From NCBI GenBank assembly GCA_014526335.1, contig JACTAT010000132.1, positions 124,001 through 188,000 of the forward strand: 64,000 nucleotides of DNA, given 5' to 3'. This DNA comes from Chrysaora quinquecirrha. Taxonomy: Eukaryota; Cnidaria; Scyphozoa; Semaeostomeae; Pelagiidae. This document shows, one piece after another, positions 52,701 to 60,370 of this stretch. Under the pieces are notes generated by a model. That model ran no database searches. It worked only from the letters and a program-made list of their open reading frames with translations, and was not told the origin of the DNA. Position 1 is the first letter of the stretch, and the number at the start of each line of letters is the position of its first letter. Both the position numbers and the translations under genes were made by a program.

Positions 52701-55348
52701 TCTCCGTGACAATCATTATTGTTTTCCTAAAAACGCTGAAACGCCACTGAAGTTACCAGAATTCCAGTTTAGACTATTTCGTAACTACCATTCATTTCCC
52801 TTGTGTGGATCTTTGATAGCTACGGGGACCAGGGGCGAACGGAGCAAGCTTTGCCACTAAGGAAATCGACCCCCCGTTCGAGCTTGGCCAACTTGTTTCT
52901 TACTTTAGGATATTCTGTTTGCAAGGAGCGAGTTGATGGATTTTAGAGAGCCCAGAATAATGTGGAACCTTCTTCTGGCCACCAATTGAAGCCATCCAAG
53001 CCGCAGCCGTGGCACTGCATGTATTTCTGGACTTTTTATTTCCACCAACCAAATGCTGGCCAAAATTTCTGAATTAATGGTCAATGCCTTCTTCGCACTT
53101 TGTGTTTGAACCCTCTGTCGTCATGTCTATTCGGTACAGATATAGTTGGACCACAAGGATGAAAATGTTGACATGAAAATTGTTTCAAAATTCATCTTCT
53201 TAGAATAAACTCAGACATTTCCGTTACAATTTTATTGTTTCTGCAAAAACACTGAAACTCGTTTGAAGTTACTTAAATATAGTTTAGACTAGAAGTATAC
53301 AATTCAAGGCATACAGACCTAGCTTTGCCACCAAGGGGATGGTGCACCCGTTTGGGCTTGGCCCAATAGTCAAATTACTCTAAGATGCCCTGTTGGCATG
53401 GGGCGAGTTAATTGATTTCCACAGGCCAAATGGCTTCCAAGCAAAAACTTCGAATTTATGGTTAAGGTCCTCTCCGCTCTTTTTTCAATTGATCCCTTTG
53501 TCACCCTGTCTAACTGCAGATATAGTGGGACTACCAGCATGGTATGACATAAAATTGTACCCAATATCTTAAATTTCCTTTTTTAGAATAAATTCAGAAT
53601 TGAAAAGCCTGATCTATTGGACTGGAGTTGAAAATGGCGGAGACAAGGAGTGGGATTTTGTTTATTCAAAATTTAAAACTGAATCAAACCCAACTGAAAA
53701 AAGCAAACTGCAGTCAGCGCTGAGTGCTACGCAAAAACCTTGGATACTGCGCAAGTGGCTTGACTACAGCCTCGATTCGAATATCATTCGTACCCAGGAT
53801 ACCGTTTACGTCATCACTGCTGTTTCACAGAATAATCCAATGGGCAGATACATTGCATGGAATTTTGCGAGAGCTAATTGGCCTAAATGTATGGAAATGT
53901 AAGTTATGCTAATTATGCATGATAAATTATGCTATTTTATGATAAATATATGCGAATATATGCCAATTTATGACAATGTATTCTAATTTATGTTAATGTT
54001 TGCCAAATTATGATAATTGTTTCTTGGCATTCTAATTTATAATAATGTATGTTAATATATGATAATTTTTGCAGACATGATGCTTTTCAATATGTACTGT
54101 TATTGTGATTGTTGGATTTTAGAATGACTCCAAACAATTTCCACGTGACAAGGATGACGCTTGGTATCACTGCGCAGTTTACTACGCAATTTGAACTGGA
54201 ACAGGTATGGTTTAAAATTACGATAATGTTTTCAAAAACTACAATGCCTGCCAAATGCTTGAAATGCCAGATTGATTTTTTGACTCCGCGCTACGTGTCC
54301 TCTTCCACCGTATTAGACATGATAGTCATCACTTATCATGACAAGCCTTTGTTATTTATTAGGGCAACGTTTCTGGAGAGATCCGTCTCCCATCATCGGG
54401 CAAAGAGATCTCCCCTCCCCCTCTATAAACAATGTTGGTTTTTTTAATGATTAACTTCTCTAGGTGCAACATTCAGATCCCCAAAAGCATGCTTCAATAA
54501 TACAAAACCACATTGCTTTGGGGGAAGGGGTGGGGAGGGAGAAATTGGGTCAGTGAATGTTGGCTAGAGTTGCAGCTACCTTTTCGTATGAAGAAGCCAG
54601 AAAATAAGAGGGGTGTTCCAAGTTATTTTGGCAGGCCTCGTGTAGCTACGGCATTAAATCCTTAGTTGCAAAAGGCCCATCCCGGGGGGGTACTGCCATT
54701 GTTCGTTATACTAGATATGTGCCGCCCAATTGAGTTACTCTTTCAGCGACAATTTCCCTAAATATGGGTCTGTTTTTCTTGAAGAATCTCTACACATGGG
54801 TAGTATAATCTGAGAATTCTTGGCCAAATTTTAAGTAGGGGTGTGCCACCAGCATATTCAAAATGGAACCGTTGGCTAGACTAATTTTTCCTATAAACTT
54901 GTACCCATTAATGCTTGTACCCTTAGCTAGACCAAATTTGTAAATAAGTATACCCTTGGCTAGATTAAAAGGCCGAAAAGTAAACCCTCTATCTCAACGC
55001 TTCCCCAAACACTTTTACTGTGGAAGAACCCCCCCCCTGCCTTCAGCTCTTGTGACAAAATATTTTGGCTTTGATTGTAGTTGAAGTCGCAAGTCGGTCA
55101 TTTGTTACTGTTTTGATTGCTATTTGAACTTAGAGCGAGCAAAATAGCAATTGAACTTCACTGACAAACTTATTCGAAACACTTACTTCGATTTTTAGGT
55201 TCGTGAATTCTGGAAGAAATATCCAGATGCAGGAGCTGGTGCGCGTGCGCGTATCCAAGGCATGGAGCGTATCCAAGCAAGCATTGATTGGACACAGAAT
55301 TATTCAAAAACAGTCGAAGATTGGTTAAACACCGAGGTAAAAGCGTAA
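22730..55348 (+). CDS. ANPEP: M1 zinc aminopeptidase (aminopeptidase N-like), type II membrane protein
   Basis: It removes N-terminal residues from peptides at the cell surface. Nineteen exons join in phase to 973 aa: 22730-22931, 23935-24409, 25089-25365, 25901-26021, 26187-26341, 27281-27394, 28570-28704, 29210-29275, 29757-29822, 31278-31444, 47104-47186, 48265-48395, 49657-49712, 50278-50425, 51325-51401, 52325-52429, 53587-53898, 54123-54204, 55199-55348. Residues 27-48 are a signal anchor, followed by a Thr/Pro/Lys-rich stalk. The zinc site is HELAH (H405, H409) plus E428 in VQEGMASY, with HExxH-x18-E spacing. The catalytic tyrosine is Y491 in ITYRKGSSV. The exopeptidase GAMEN motif reads GATEH (369-373): the key Glu is kept, but Met becomes Thr and Asn becomes His. 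Length fits the family. Start 22730 is the first ATG; the upstream open frame lacks one. Vertebrate orthology (ANPEP, ENPEP, ERAP) is not resolved. Confidence 0.93.
23062..23309. mobile_element. MITE family A, copy 3, internally deleted
   Basis: A 248-bp element in intron 1 of the aminopeptidase, bounded by TA (23060-23061 and 23310-23311), with ends CACATTTTTTTCAATAAGC and the inverted partner. It is diverged and shorter than the other copies. Confidence 0.65.
23713..23825. mobile_element. Fold-back family D, copy 1
   Basis: The arms aagggaattctgggaataat and its complement attattcccagaagtccctt surround a core of about 40 bp. A second copy is at 48081-48198. Both are in introns of the aminopeptidase gene. 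Confidence 0.7.
25375..25885. repeat. CTTTA-rich low-complexity intron
   Basis: Intron 3 of the aminopeptidase is almost entirely degenerate ctttact and tttac words. No coding content. Confidence 0.75.
26282..27175 (+). repeat. Tandem array of the HExxH-encoding half of aminopeptidase exon 5
   Basis: The 3' half of exon 5 ([17 protein letters not shown] and its gtaagtcat donor) plus about 100 bp of intron is repeated in tandem. Anchors (gcaatcaa) are at 26299 (the real exon), 26468, 26644, 26809 and 27122, with a period of 165-176 bp. The last step is longer because a MITE inserted at 26915-27048. The copies still read [21 protein letters not shown] and AHEQAHL, each followed by a possible donor. 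The third extra copy also keeps [10 protein letters not shown], matching exon residues [10 protein letters not shown]. They lack the acceptor and GATEH half of the exon, so they are probably not used, but cryptic acceptors are not excluded. Confidence 0.85.
26915..27048. mobile_element. MITE family B, copy 2, inside the exon-5 array
   Basis: A 134-bp element with ends aaggggcatttcact and gtgaattgcccctcg, placed in the last repeat unit of the exon-5 array. It therefore inserted after the array formed. Its internal words are AGGACTT(CC) and AGATTTTC rather than AGATTCC. Confidence 0.75.
27899..28155. mobile_element. MITE in aminopeptidase intron 6
   Basis: The ends aaggccctggccaaaccatc and gatcctttggtcagggctta are imperfect inverted repeats. 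The internal words tgcttgacca and tcacaaaacattgcttg also recur in inverted form. Non-coding. Confidence 0.55.
28783..29107. repeat. 9-bp minisatellite (ATGTCTCTY)
   Basis: About 35 tandem copies of a 9-bp unit in intron 7 of the aminopeptidase. The unit is a multiple of three, so open frames appear on both strands (Ser-Leu-Met and Arg-His-Lys repeats); they are artefacts. Confidence 0.9.
30180..30930. repeat. Degenerate TTAATAGAGAG repeat block 1
   Basis: A purine-rich series of (c)ttaatagagagrgg words with irregular spacing, in aminopeptidase intron 9. The same style recurs at 33440-33930 and 38755-40060. Confidence 0.65.
30969..31249. mobile_element. Two tandem MITE family C copies just upstream of aminopeptidase exon 10
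   Basis: Copy 2 (30969-31100) has nearly perfect ends, actgattacctgagtc and gactcaggtaatcagt. Copy 3 (31108-31249) starts ctagacttactacatgagtc and ends gcaagtctag. Copy 3 is almost identical to 62362-62496. The pair ends 28 bp before exon 10 (31278). Confidence 0.7.
31570..31690. mobile_element. MITE family F arm
   Basis: A single arm (ctgattggtgcatttcgatc through gtttcagtctctttctgatg) matching the right arm of 10195-10662. It lies in intron 10 of the aminopeptidase. Confidence 0.55.
32096..32101 (-). terminator. Polyadenylation signal AATAAA of the nested gene
   Basis: tttatt on plus is AATAAA on minus, about 360 bases after the TAA at 32460-32462, which implies a 3' UTR of normal size. 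Confidence 0.55.
32460..38095 (-). CDS. Nested opposite-strand gene: 1206-aa disordered, charged protein
   Basis: Three exons on the minus strand within intron 10 of the aminopeptidase: 38067-38095 (MEIVSQSKE), 34177-36927 and 32460-33300. Phases match (2, 2), giving 1206 aa. Most of it is Ser/Lys/Glu/Arg-rich and predicted disordered, with Gln-rich coiled-coil stretches near the end of exon 2 ([20 protein letters not shown]) and an Arg/Ser-rich middle. The only compact-looking part is at the start of exon 3, about residues 965-1040 ([20 protein letters not shown]), with many aromatics and hydrophobics. No catalytic motif, signal peptide or transmembrane helix is seen. A cytoskeletal or scaffold role is possible but unproven. 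The upstream region has two CACGTG boxes and a polyadenylation signal (AATAAA on minus) lies at 32096-32101, so it is an independent transcription unit. I do not recognise the family. Confidence 0.8.
33440..33930. repeat. Degenerate TTATTAGAGAGGG repeat block 2
   Basis: Repeats of (agc)ttattagagaggg(tagc) fill most of intron 2 of the nested minus-strand gene. Confidence 0.65.
37430..37545 (+). repeat. Dispersed repeat family G, copy 2
   Basis: Almost identical to 6210-6328 (caatgaaaagtaggcgtgtt, then ccttcctccggtcaatgacc). It lies in intron 1 of the nested gene. Confidence 0.7.
37640..37790. repeat. Short tandem repeat of about 61 bp
   Basis: The phrases cgaaatttgactttgaa and gcttccatcttagcagg recur in tandem two to three times in intron 1 of the nested gene. 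Confidence 0.6.
38280..38325 (-). promoter_or_regulatory. Paired CACGTG E-boxes upstream of the nested gene
   Basis: CACGTG at 38292-38297 and again at 38311-38316, 19 bp apart, about 200 bp upstream of the start codon at 38095. Both are preceded by T or GT, as in gtcacgtg. bHLH-ZIP factors (USF, MITF/TFE families) bind such sites. The position fits a promoter of the minus-strand gene. Confidence 0.5.
38755..40060. repeat. Degenerate TTAATAGAGAG repeat block 3
   Basis: About 1.3 kb of purine-rich words (cttaatagagaggagaac, gggacgttatagagag) with higher-order units of roughly 50-110 bp. It lies 5' of the nested gene, in the aminopeptidase intron. Confidence 0.7.
40535..40850 (-). pseudogene. 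3' fragment of a second non-LTR retrotransposon
   Basis: On minus, the fragment reads [19 protein letters not shown] and, after a frame change, [19 protein letters not shown] and [11 protein letters not shown]. This is the typical C-terminal end of reverse-transcriptase ORFs ([14 protein letters not shown], AEDRxxW) in several non-LTR clades. It is followed on minus by a short tgacc tandem tail (40548-40575), again a non-LTR 3' hallmark. It is 5'-truncated and broken. Confidence 0.8.
41193..41567. mobile_element. Fold-back family E, copy 2
   Basis: The ends are ccccggggggggtactt and aagtacctcccccgggg. Inside, atgtgccgccca and gggcggcacatac are inverted. Non-coding. Confidence 0.75.
41570..42665. 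other. Intron 10 DNA without supported features
   Basis: AT-rich sequence of the aminopeptidase intron, 5' of the nested gene. Short duplications (for example gactacatggagcaca near 41690 and 41718) are present. I see no gene here. Confidence 0.35.
42669..42759. repeat. Near-perfect 41-43-bp-arm hairpin
   Basis: The left arm begins ctagcctgcgtgcagactca and runs to gtgtag (42669-42709). The right arm (42717-42759) is its reverse complement with one mismatch and a 2-base gap. The loop is about 7 bases. On plus or minus RNA this would form a very stable stem-loop. Confidence 0.85.
42955..43072. mobile_element. Diverged MITE family B fragment
   Basis: It keeps the internal order of family B (gggattcctgtgaaac, agggatttccgtgaaa, gattcccaaggagtaaattg) but lacks a clear left terminus. 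Confidence 0.45.
43080..45045. other. Intron 10 DNA without supported features
   Basis: Long AT-rich stretch. An open frame at 43558-43776 shows no recognisable domain or splice support. No gene called. Confidence 0.35.
45050..45376. mobile_element. Two adjacent MITE family B copies
   Basis: Copy 3 spans 45050-45189 and copy 4 spans 45240-45376, in the same orientation and 50 bp apart. Both start cgaggggcaattcactcctt. Copy 3 carries GGAAGTC-type internal words; copy 4 carries GGAATCT-type words at the same places. Confidence 0.75.
45380..46530. other. Intron 10 DNA with degenerate repeats
   Basis: Includes two gtctagt/gactaga words near 45712-45745 that may be a family C remnant, a ctctgagagcgtcagacgaa word near 45622 resembling a family F end, and a loose repeat of aagaaaccactnnacata words from 46240 to 46530. 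No gene. Confidence 0.4.
46537..46924 (-). mobile_element. MITE family A, copy 4
   Basis: A 388-bp copy bounded by TA (46535-46536 and 46925-46926), with ends CACTTATTTTTTAATTAGC and the inverted partner. It has the same orientation as copy 2 and is about 180 bp upstream of aminopeptidase exon 11. Confidence 0.75.
47187..48080. other. Aminopeptidase intron 11
   Basis: AT-rich to mixed composition, with no supported gene. Open frames at 47500-47739 and 47870-48052 lack features. It ends in fold-back family D, copy 2. Confidence 0.35.
48081..48198. mobile_element. Fold-back family D, copy 2
   Basis: The arms aagggaattctgggaataat and attattcccagaattct match 23713-23825. It lies 67 bp upstream of exon 12 (48265). 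Confidence 0.7.
48460..49385. repeat. Tandem array of about 168-185 bp in aminopeptidase intron 12
   Basis: Four to five units with landmarks ggaggtgtaggta (near 48651, 48819 and 49002), atggtatacatgtgcctc and gaaccgtctgtctacc. Unit length varies through internal deletions of about 15 bp (taagatctctt). Non-coding. Confidence 0.85.
49799..50213. mobile_element. MITE with GGCCCCGTTTACACGAG ends
   Basis: Left end aaggccccgtttacacgaga; right end cctcgtatcaacggtgcct is the diverged inverted partner. The internal words gtttacacgagaccggatca and aaaagtgag recur. It lies in intron 13, ending about 65 bp before exon 14. Confidence 0.65.
50384..50716 (+). repeat. Tandem duplication of the 3' end of aminopeptidase exon 14
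   Basis: The first copy is about 150 bp at 50386-50534 and the second at 50566-50715, almost identical. The duplicated part contains the coding end of exon 14 ([12 protein letters not shown]), the gtaaga donor and about 110 bp of intron. The second copy lacks an acceptor, so use of a second donor or exon is uncertain. Confidence 0.85.
51104..51262 (+). repeat. Dispersed repeat family G, copy 3 (diverged)
   Basis: Shares cttaacaatgaaaacag, gaccttcctcctgtcaatgt and aacttttccctgac with 6210-6328. It ends about 60 bp before exon 15. Confidence 0.55.
51402..53586. other. Aminopeptidase introns 15 and 16 around exon 16
   Basis: Besides exon 16 (52325-52429), this stretch holds a hairpin of cctccccctcactcaatgtt with ggggagggggagtgaat (51530-51622). 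It also has two diverged copies of one block in intron 16 (near 52680-53000 and 53230-53480, sharing actgaa-gaagttac and tttgccac-aagg words). The open frame at 52639-52860 falls in the first copy and looks non-functional. Confidence 0.4.
54680..55040. mobile_element. Fold-back family E, copy 3 (diverged)
   Basis: Begins cccgggggggtactgccat, has atgtgccgcccaattgag, and ends in a C-rich run (agaaccccccccctgcc). It lies in intron 18. Confidence 0.55.
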
Positions 55349-55411
55349 AATACGCTTAATTATATATGCATGATTTATTATGATTATGATAATATATGCA
55401 GGACATATGGT

Positions 55412-55417
55412 GAATAA
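55412..55417 (+). terminator. Candidate polyadenylation signal of the aminopeptidase gene
   Basis: AATAAA 64 bases after the stop codon at 55346-55348. The region is very AT-rich, so a chance match is possible. Confidence 0.4.
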
Positions 55418-55609
55418 ATTATGATTTTATAGAATTTATTATTAATTTAGTAAGAGAAGAGATAAAACTATGCCCCTTTTTGGACATCATTTGTGCCTTT
55501 AAATTTGAAATCGTTGTTCAACCATTTCTTAGTTCCCACTGAATGGGTTTCTCTACATAACTAAAGTAGAAAGCCATTCGTTATGCTAATTTATGCATGA
55601 TTTTGACCA

Positions 55610-55940
55610 ATGAAGTCCTTGCTTGCTAAAGGCATAATTACTGAATTAAAATAATTTATGATGCATAATTACTATATTACGTTAATTTATGAGGCATAAT
55701 TACTAGATTATGTTAATTTATGATGCATAATTGCTAGATTATGTTAATTTATGATGCATAATTACTAAATTTTGTTAATTTATGAGGTATAATTACTAGA
55801 TTATGGTAATTTATGATGCATAATTACTAAATTACGTTAGTTTATGATGCATAATTACTAGATTACGTTAATTTATGATGCATAATTACTAGATTATTTT
55901 AATTTATGATGCATAATGACTAGATTATGCATGATTATGC
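55610..55940. repeat. 31-36-bp AT-rich minisatellite
   Basis: About eight copies of gcataattactagattatg followed by ttaatttatgat. Similar but looser words occur at 53925-54070, in intron 17. Confidence 0.8.
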
Positions 55941-56329
55941 AAAGAATAAAGAGAAAAAAGAGAGAATAATTTCTTGAAATCAACAAGTTGAATAAAGTGT
56001 AATGATAATATCTCAAAAAGATATGATAAACCTAATTTAATAATAATAATAATATTACTTATATATAATCAATAATTATAATAATAACAAAACTACAACA
56101 AAACACTTCTTAATACTTCATCATCATCATCATAATCCATGTCAACTTTTAAGTGTGAAAATACATTGAGTCAAAACTAAGCACATAAAGCCATTAAGCT
56201 GCTTGCAATTAGGGTTCATTTTCTTTCAGATATCTAGGCTGGGTCCCTAAACATTGATACAGCTTATATGAATATATCAACAGATGTACACAATTGATTC
56301 CTTTGACATAGTTTGAAAGCAGGACGTAG

Positions 56330-56740
56330 CAATTAAGTATTATTGAGATGCTAAATAGAAACTTCAGGTTCAAGCATGGGCTGCAGGAAAAGTGGAGCTC
56401 CGAATAACTAGTTGTTTCCTTTTTAATCCCTATTCTGCTGCGAAGGCACGATTTTAGTCCGACGTGTGGCTGATTGACATTAGACCGAGCCATTATGTCA
56501 CTCAAATTATAAGTTGAAGCTCCTTCAGTGAAGAGGTTTCAGTTTACTGTTTGAGTGACATAATGGCTAAATCTCATGTTAATCAACCACATGCCTGATT
56601 ACAATTTCACGCGCCTTCGCAGCGGAATAATGAGACAGATATATAAAATAAAGAAAATTAAAAGGGAAACAACTTCTTATTCGGAGTTCCACGTTTCCTG
56701 TAGCCCATGGTTCAAGATTCTAAATAATCAAATGCTTCTT
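56330..56740. mobile_element. Large diverged fold-back element
   Basis: Two arms of about 160-180 bp (56330-56516 and 56555-56740) are inverted complements with substitutions and small indels. Both arms, read in their own direction, encode the string ETTSYSE followed by SCSP, because they are copies of each other. The loop is about 40 bases. Probably an old inverted-repeat transposon. Confidence 0.7.
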
Positions 56741-57264
56741 ATGTGCCAGTTTTCACAGTAACTTATGTGCCATTATATTTCTCCACACATAAGTATCTCA
56801 CACAGCTTAACACAACTTTGAAATTGTCATATTAGTCTCCTTGATCTGAATAATGACATTGGGTGGGATGAGGCTGAGGTTGATTTTTGTACGATAGCTT
56901 CAATACTGAGCATGCTTCAAAGACATAGTGTCCCTCGTCTTATACATGGCCTTTTGATAGCTTTATACATGCTTTATACATGCTTTCAAAGACTTTAGGG
57001 GACAAACTGTCTTAAATTCCTAATGAAGGGAGTTGGAATTGATTGATAATTATGAAATGTTCTAATCAAGTTGAAGATCTCATTTTTTGCGTTTACAAAT
57101 GAAAGTACAGGCCCCCCTGCTCAAAAAGTTTAATATTGTATAAATTATAGCCAACCAACTTAATTTCAGGGCGTCAAGTAACAATCACCAGAGACTATTT
57201 TTTCCAAAATGCTGGTGATTCTCTGTGACTTTTGAAGGTATTTGGACCAACAGCATAATAAGGT

Positions 57265-57665
57265 ACCGTGGGGAGCAACTGGGGGATGAATAAGGACATC
57301 TTAGCCAAACACAAACTGGTATACTCATGGCATCATTACCCCCTGAATGCTGGTAATTATATATTTATTAATAAGAGGGTTTTGAAAGCAACAGAGGGGA
57401 TGAATAAGTCACTACTTAACCATACTTATAAACTCATGCCTTCATTACCCCCTGAGTGCTGTAATTATATATAGACAAATGGGAGATTTTGGGAGGCAAC
57501 AGGGGATGAGTAAGTCACTTCTTAGCCAAAATTATTATTATTCTTATGGCTTTGTTACCCCCAGAATGCTAGCAGTTATATATTGATAAATGAGAGGTTT
57601 TGGAAGGCAACAGGGGGGATGAATACATCACTTTTTAACCATACTTGTTAATATACTTATGGCTC
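57265..57665. repeat. 112-bp tandem repeat, about 3.5 units
   Basis: Units begin near gggatgaataag (57282, 57396, 57505 and 57617) and contain attaccccctgaatgctgg and ttatatattgataa. It lies just beyond the 3' end of the ZFAND gene (minus). Confidence 0.8.
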
Positions 57666-57835
57666 GATCAAAAAAGACAAGCTTGAAAAATATAAACAAT
57701 AATAAATGCAAATTTAAAGCATTCATACCATGTTGTAATATTCAATATTTACATTACATTGTCTGCTAATTTATGCAAATTTATGCCTTCACTCCTCATT
57801 GGTTGCCAATATATCCAATCAAACGTTCTTTCTGT

Positions 57836-59740
57836 TCATATTTTTTTAACTTTTTCTCCAACAACGACTGGATTTTGCTTTGCTATTTGCTCTCTACCAT
57901 CAGCTTTGTAATCAAAACTACAATTATGTTTGTCTGAATATCGATGAATTCCGCAATACAAACCGTTACATCTGCACTGGAAACCTACAATAAGACAGCA
58001 AATGGTATTGATAATAACATAATAATATAACAAAGGGAAAATGGCTTTAACCTATAAAGCCATGAGAGTTAAAACACACAGTTTTCTAACAATGTACAGT
58101 TTTTCAAACTCTTTCACCAACTTTGCAGTTACTACTTAGTTTTTGGGTAGTACAAAATTTCAAAATTGCAATAAACAGTGAAACATTTTTGAGTTTCGAT
58201 TGATGCATTTTCAAGCTGCATCTGGGTATAAATCTGCATTAGTTCTTTGTTTTGGTCTATTTCTGACATTCATACTCTGAGGGTGTCAGACGAAAAAAGC
58301 TTTTAAGTATGCCCAGAAATGTTTCCACTGCTTATCACAATTTTGCAGTTGAAACACTAACTTTTCCTAGGAACCTACCTGTGAGTCCAACTTTCTTTCG
58401 ACAAACATTACATCGATTTTTCTTCTTTGCTTTCTCTGGTGACGATGCTGATGCGTCTAACGATGTATCTAACGATGTTGCTCCTTCCGTTGCATCGTTA
58501 CTATCTTCTGATGCATCATCTTTAACTTTTTCAATGCTAGTTTCAGTCGTAGGTGAAGGTGACTTTGACGAGGTTCTCTCTGCAACTGAGTTTAATTTTG
58601 GTGAAAGGGAAGATGAAGATGGTCGCATTGTTCCTGTTGACACTAAAAATGACAAATGCATGTTTATTATTTTATGTTTATATTATTGTTTATAAGAAAG
58701 TACTAGCCCTTGCCCCAAGGCATGCTGCGTGCAAATTGGCACGGGCTTTTGTGCTTCCACGGGTCACTTTGGACCTCCGCCATGCAACAACAGTTGTTTA
58801 CGAACAGGGTGATTCTAAAGAATAAAACAGTTTTATTAGAGGAAACAATCTCTGGTAGAAAAGTATGGGGCAAAACTGTCTCAATGATGTCTTATGTTGC
58901 CTTGATTAGCGTAGAAGAAAGCCCCACTGTTACGTTACAAAGTGACGTGAATGAGATGGTCATAGTATGCACAGTATGGAAAAATTTCAGGGCATACTTA
59001 AAAAGCTTTTTTTGTCTGACAATCCTCAGAGTATGAACGTCAGAAACAGACCGAATCAATAAACGAAGATGCAGTTTATACCCAGATGTGGATCGAAAAG
59101 CACCAATAAGAAAGAAGCGCTGAGTTTTTGTTATGTTTCAAAAAACACCAATCAGCTTGCGTAATACAGCGGGAAGACCAAGAATTAATTGAAGAATCTA
59201 AGTGAGAAAACAAACTGTTTCTGTCGGGTCTACATAGAACAGGCCAAAAAAGGCTAAAAATGCACCAATCAGAAAGATAAGCTGAATTGGCATTGTGTTC
59301 AGATTAAGATTTGCTTGACACACTGCCGGCAAAACAGAAATGAAATAACAGTTGATTTGATCCTCTGGCGATCTGTCCATGGTAAAAGAAAAGAAGATGA
59401 CCTGTAAAGACAATCATTGACCAAATCATGGAAGACACAAACTGCAATACTAAAGAACGTACAACTGGTAATGAGAATGGAGAAGAATGGAGATTATCTG
59501 TTAATGGATACAAAGCCAGCTCAATGCAGAAGTAGTTAAAATATATGGGTAAGAATACAAACTTGTTGCTGTAGTTGTATTATTAATGTTTGCTTGTGTT
59601 GCTGATGCATCCTGACTTCTTTTGATGGTATCCTTGTAGCATTTTGAACAAAGACCATCTGATGCCTGATTACCATAGAAACCACACCCCGTTCTACACC
59701 TTTGTGGTTGCTGTTGAGCCTGATTTGTTTCACCTTCCAT
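57836..59740 (-). CDS. ZFAND5: A20/AN1 zinc-finger protein, ZFAND5/ZFAND6 type
   Basis: Three coding exons on minus: 59563-59740, 58379-58642 and 57836-57984, joining in phase 1 and 1 to 196 aa. Human ZFAND5 and ZFAND6 have about 210 aa. The N-terminal A20 finger is [20 protein letters not shown] (Cys residues in CxxxC-x11-CxxC spacing), which binds ubiquitin in the family. The middle is Ser/Thr/Ala-rich and disordered. The C-terminal AN1 finger spans the last splice: [12 protein letters not shown], then [14 protein letters not shown] and HNCSFDY, with all eight ligands present. Known family roles are ubiquitin binding, proteasome stimulation and NF-kB control; I infer the same here. The donor of exon 1 (gtttgt) is weak but is the only one that keeps the frame. 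ZFAND5 versus ZFAND6 cannot be decided. A 5' UTR intron is likely, with an acceptor at 59753-59754 and a donor near 61431. Confidence 0.92.
58199..58314 (-). mobile_element. MITE family F arm in ZFAND intron 2
   Basis: The right-arm type of family F (ctgcatctgggtataaatct through ctctgagggtgtcagacga). It is complementary to 58990-59112 on the other side of ZFAND exon 2. Confidence 0.7.
58990..59310 (+). mobile_element. MITE family F, left two-thirds, in ZFAND intron 1
   Basis: Begins ggcatacttaaaaagctttt and follows the 10195-10662 element in order as far as aattggcattgtg. The right arm is missing. Confidence 0.7.
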
Positions 59741-59929
59741 TCTTGTATTTGTCTATAATCAAAATAGAGAAGCTTCTAGAAATTGCATTTATCACAGCAT
59801 AAACTATAACATTTCTTTAGAGTTGGATGATTAACTGCTTTATATCACAGTTTGCGAATAGACTGGTGGCATGTATGCTAGTTGCAATTAGCTTCTTAGT
59901 TAGGTACTTACTTATTTCAACTTAGTATG

Positions 59930-60370
59930 TGGTTCTTTGGTTGGTTCATTAGTTAGTTAGTCAGTTAGTTACAGTGGCGGAAATTCAAAATTCCGACTGG
60001 CGGGGCCAAGTGGTCTAAATTTCCAAAAATCACTGAAAAATGTTCTATTTTGTGCCCTTTTCATGGGAAAATTGCAAAATTTCCTTTTTTTAGTTAGTTA
60101 GTTGGTTAGTTAGTTAGTTGGTTAGTTATTTAATAAGTTAGTTGGTTAAGTTAAGTTAGTGACTTACGAAACTAGTGAATTTGTTATATCTTTAAGTAAG
60201 TAACTTAGCAGTTAGTTAGTTAGAAAGTAATTTAGCTTATTATTTAGTTACTTATTAAGTCAGTCAGTCAGTTAGTTTGTGAGCAAGTTATATATTAATG
60301 AGCTAGAAAGTCAATTAGCCAGTCAGTTACCCTGTTTGGTTAGTTAGTAAGTTGGCCAGTCAGACAGTTA
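59930..60370. repeat. (TTAG)n / GTTAGTTA low-complexity tract
   Basis: Irregular ttagttag and agtcagtt words over 440 bp, in the presumed 5' UTR intron of the ZFAND gene. An interruption at 59984-60090 starts cagtggcggaaattc and resembles a hAT-like left end. Confidence 0.65.

Noticed and set aside
59930..60370. TTAG repeats suggestive of telomeric DNA
   Set aside because: The words are irregular, mixed with other sequence, and lie between genes; no TTAGGG-type array is present.
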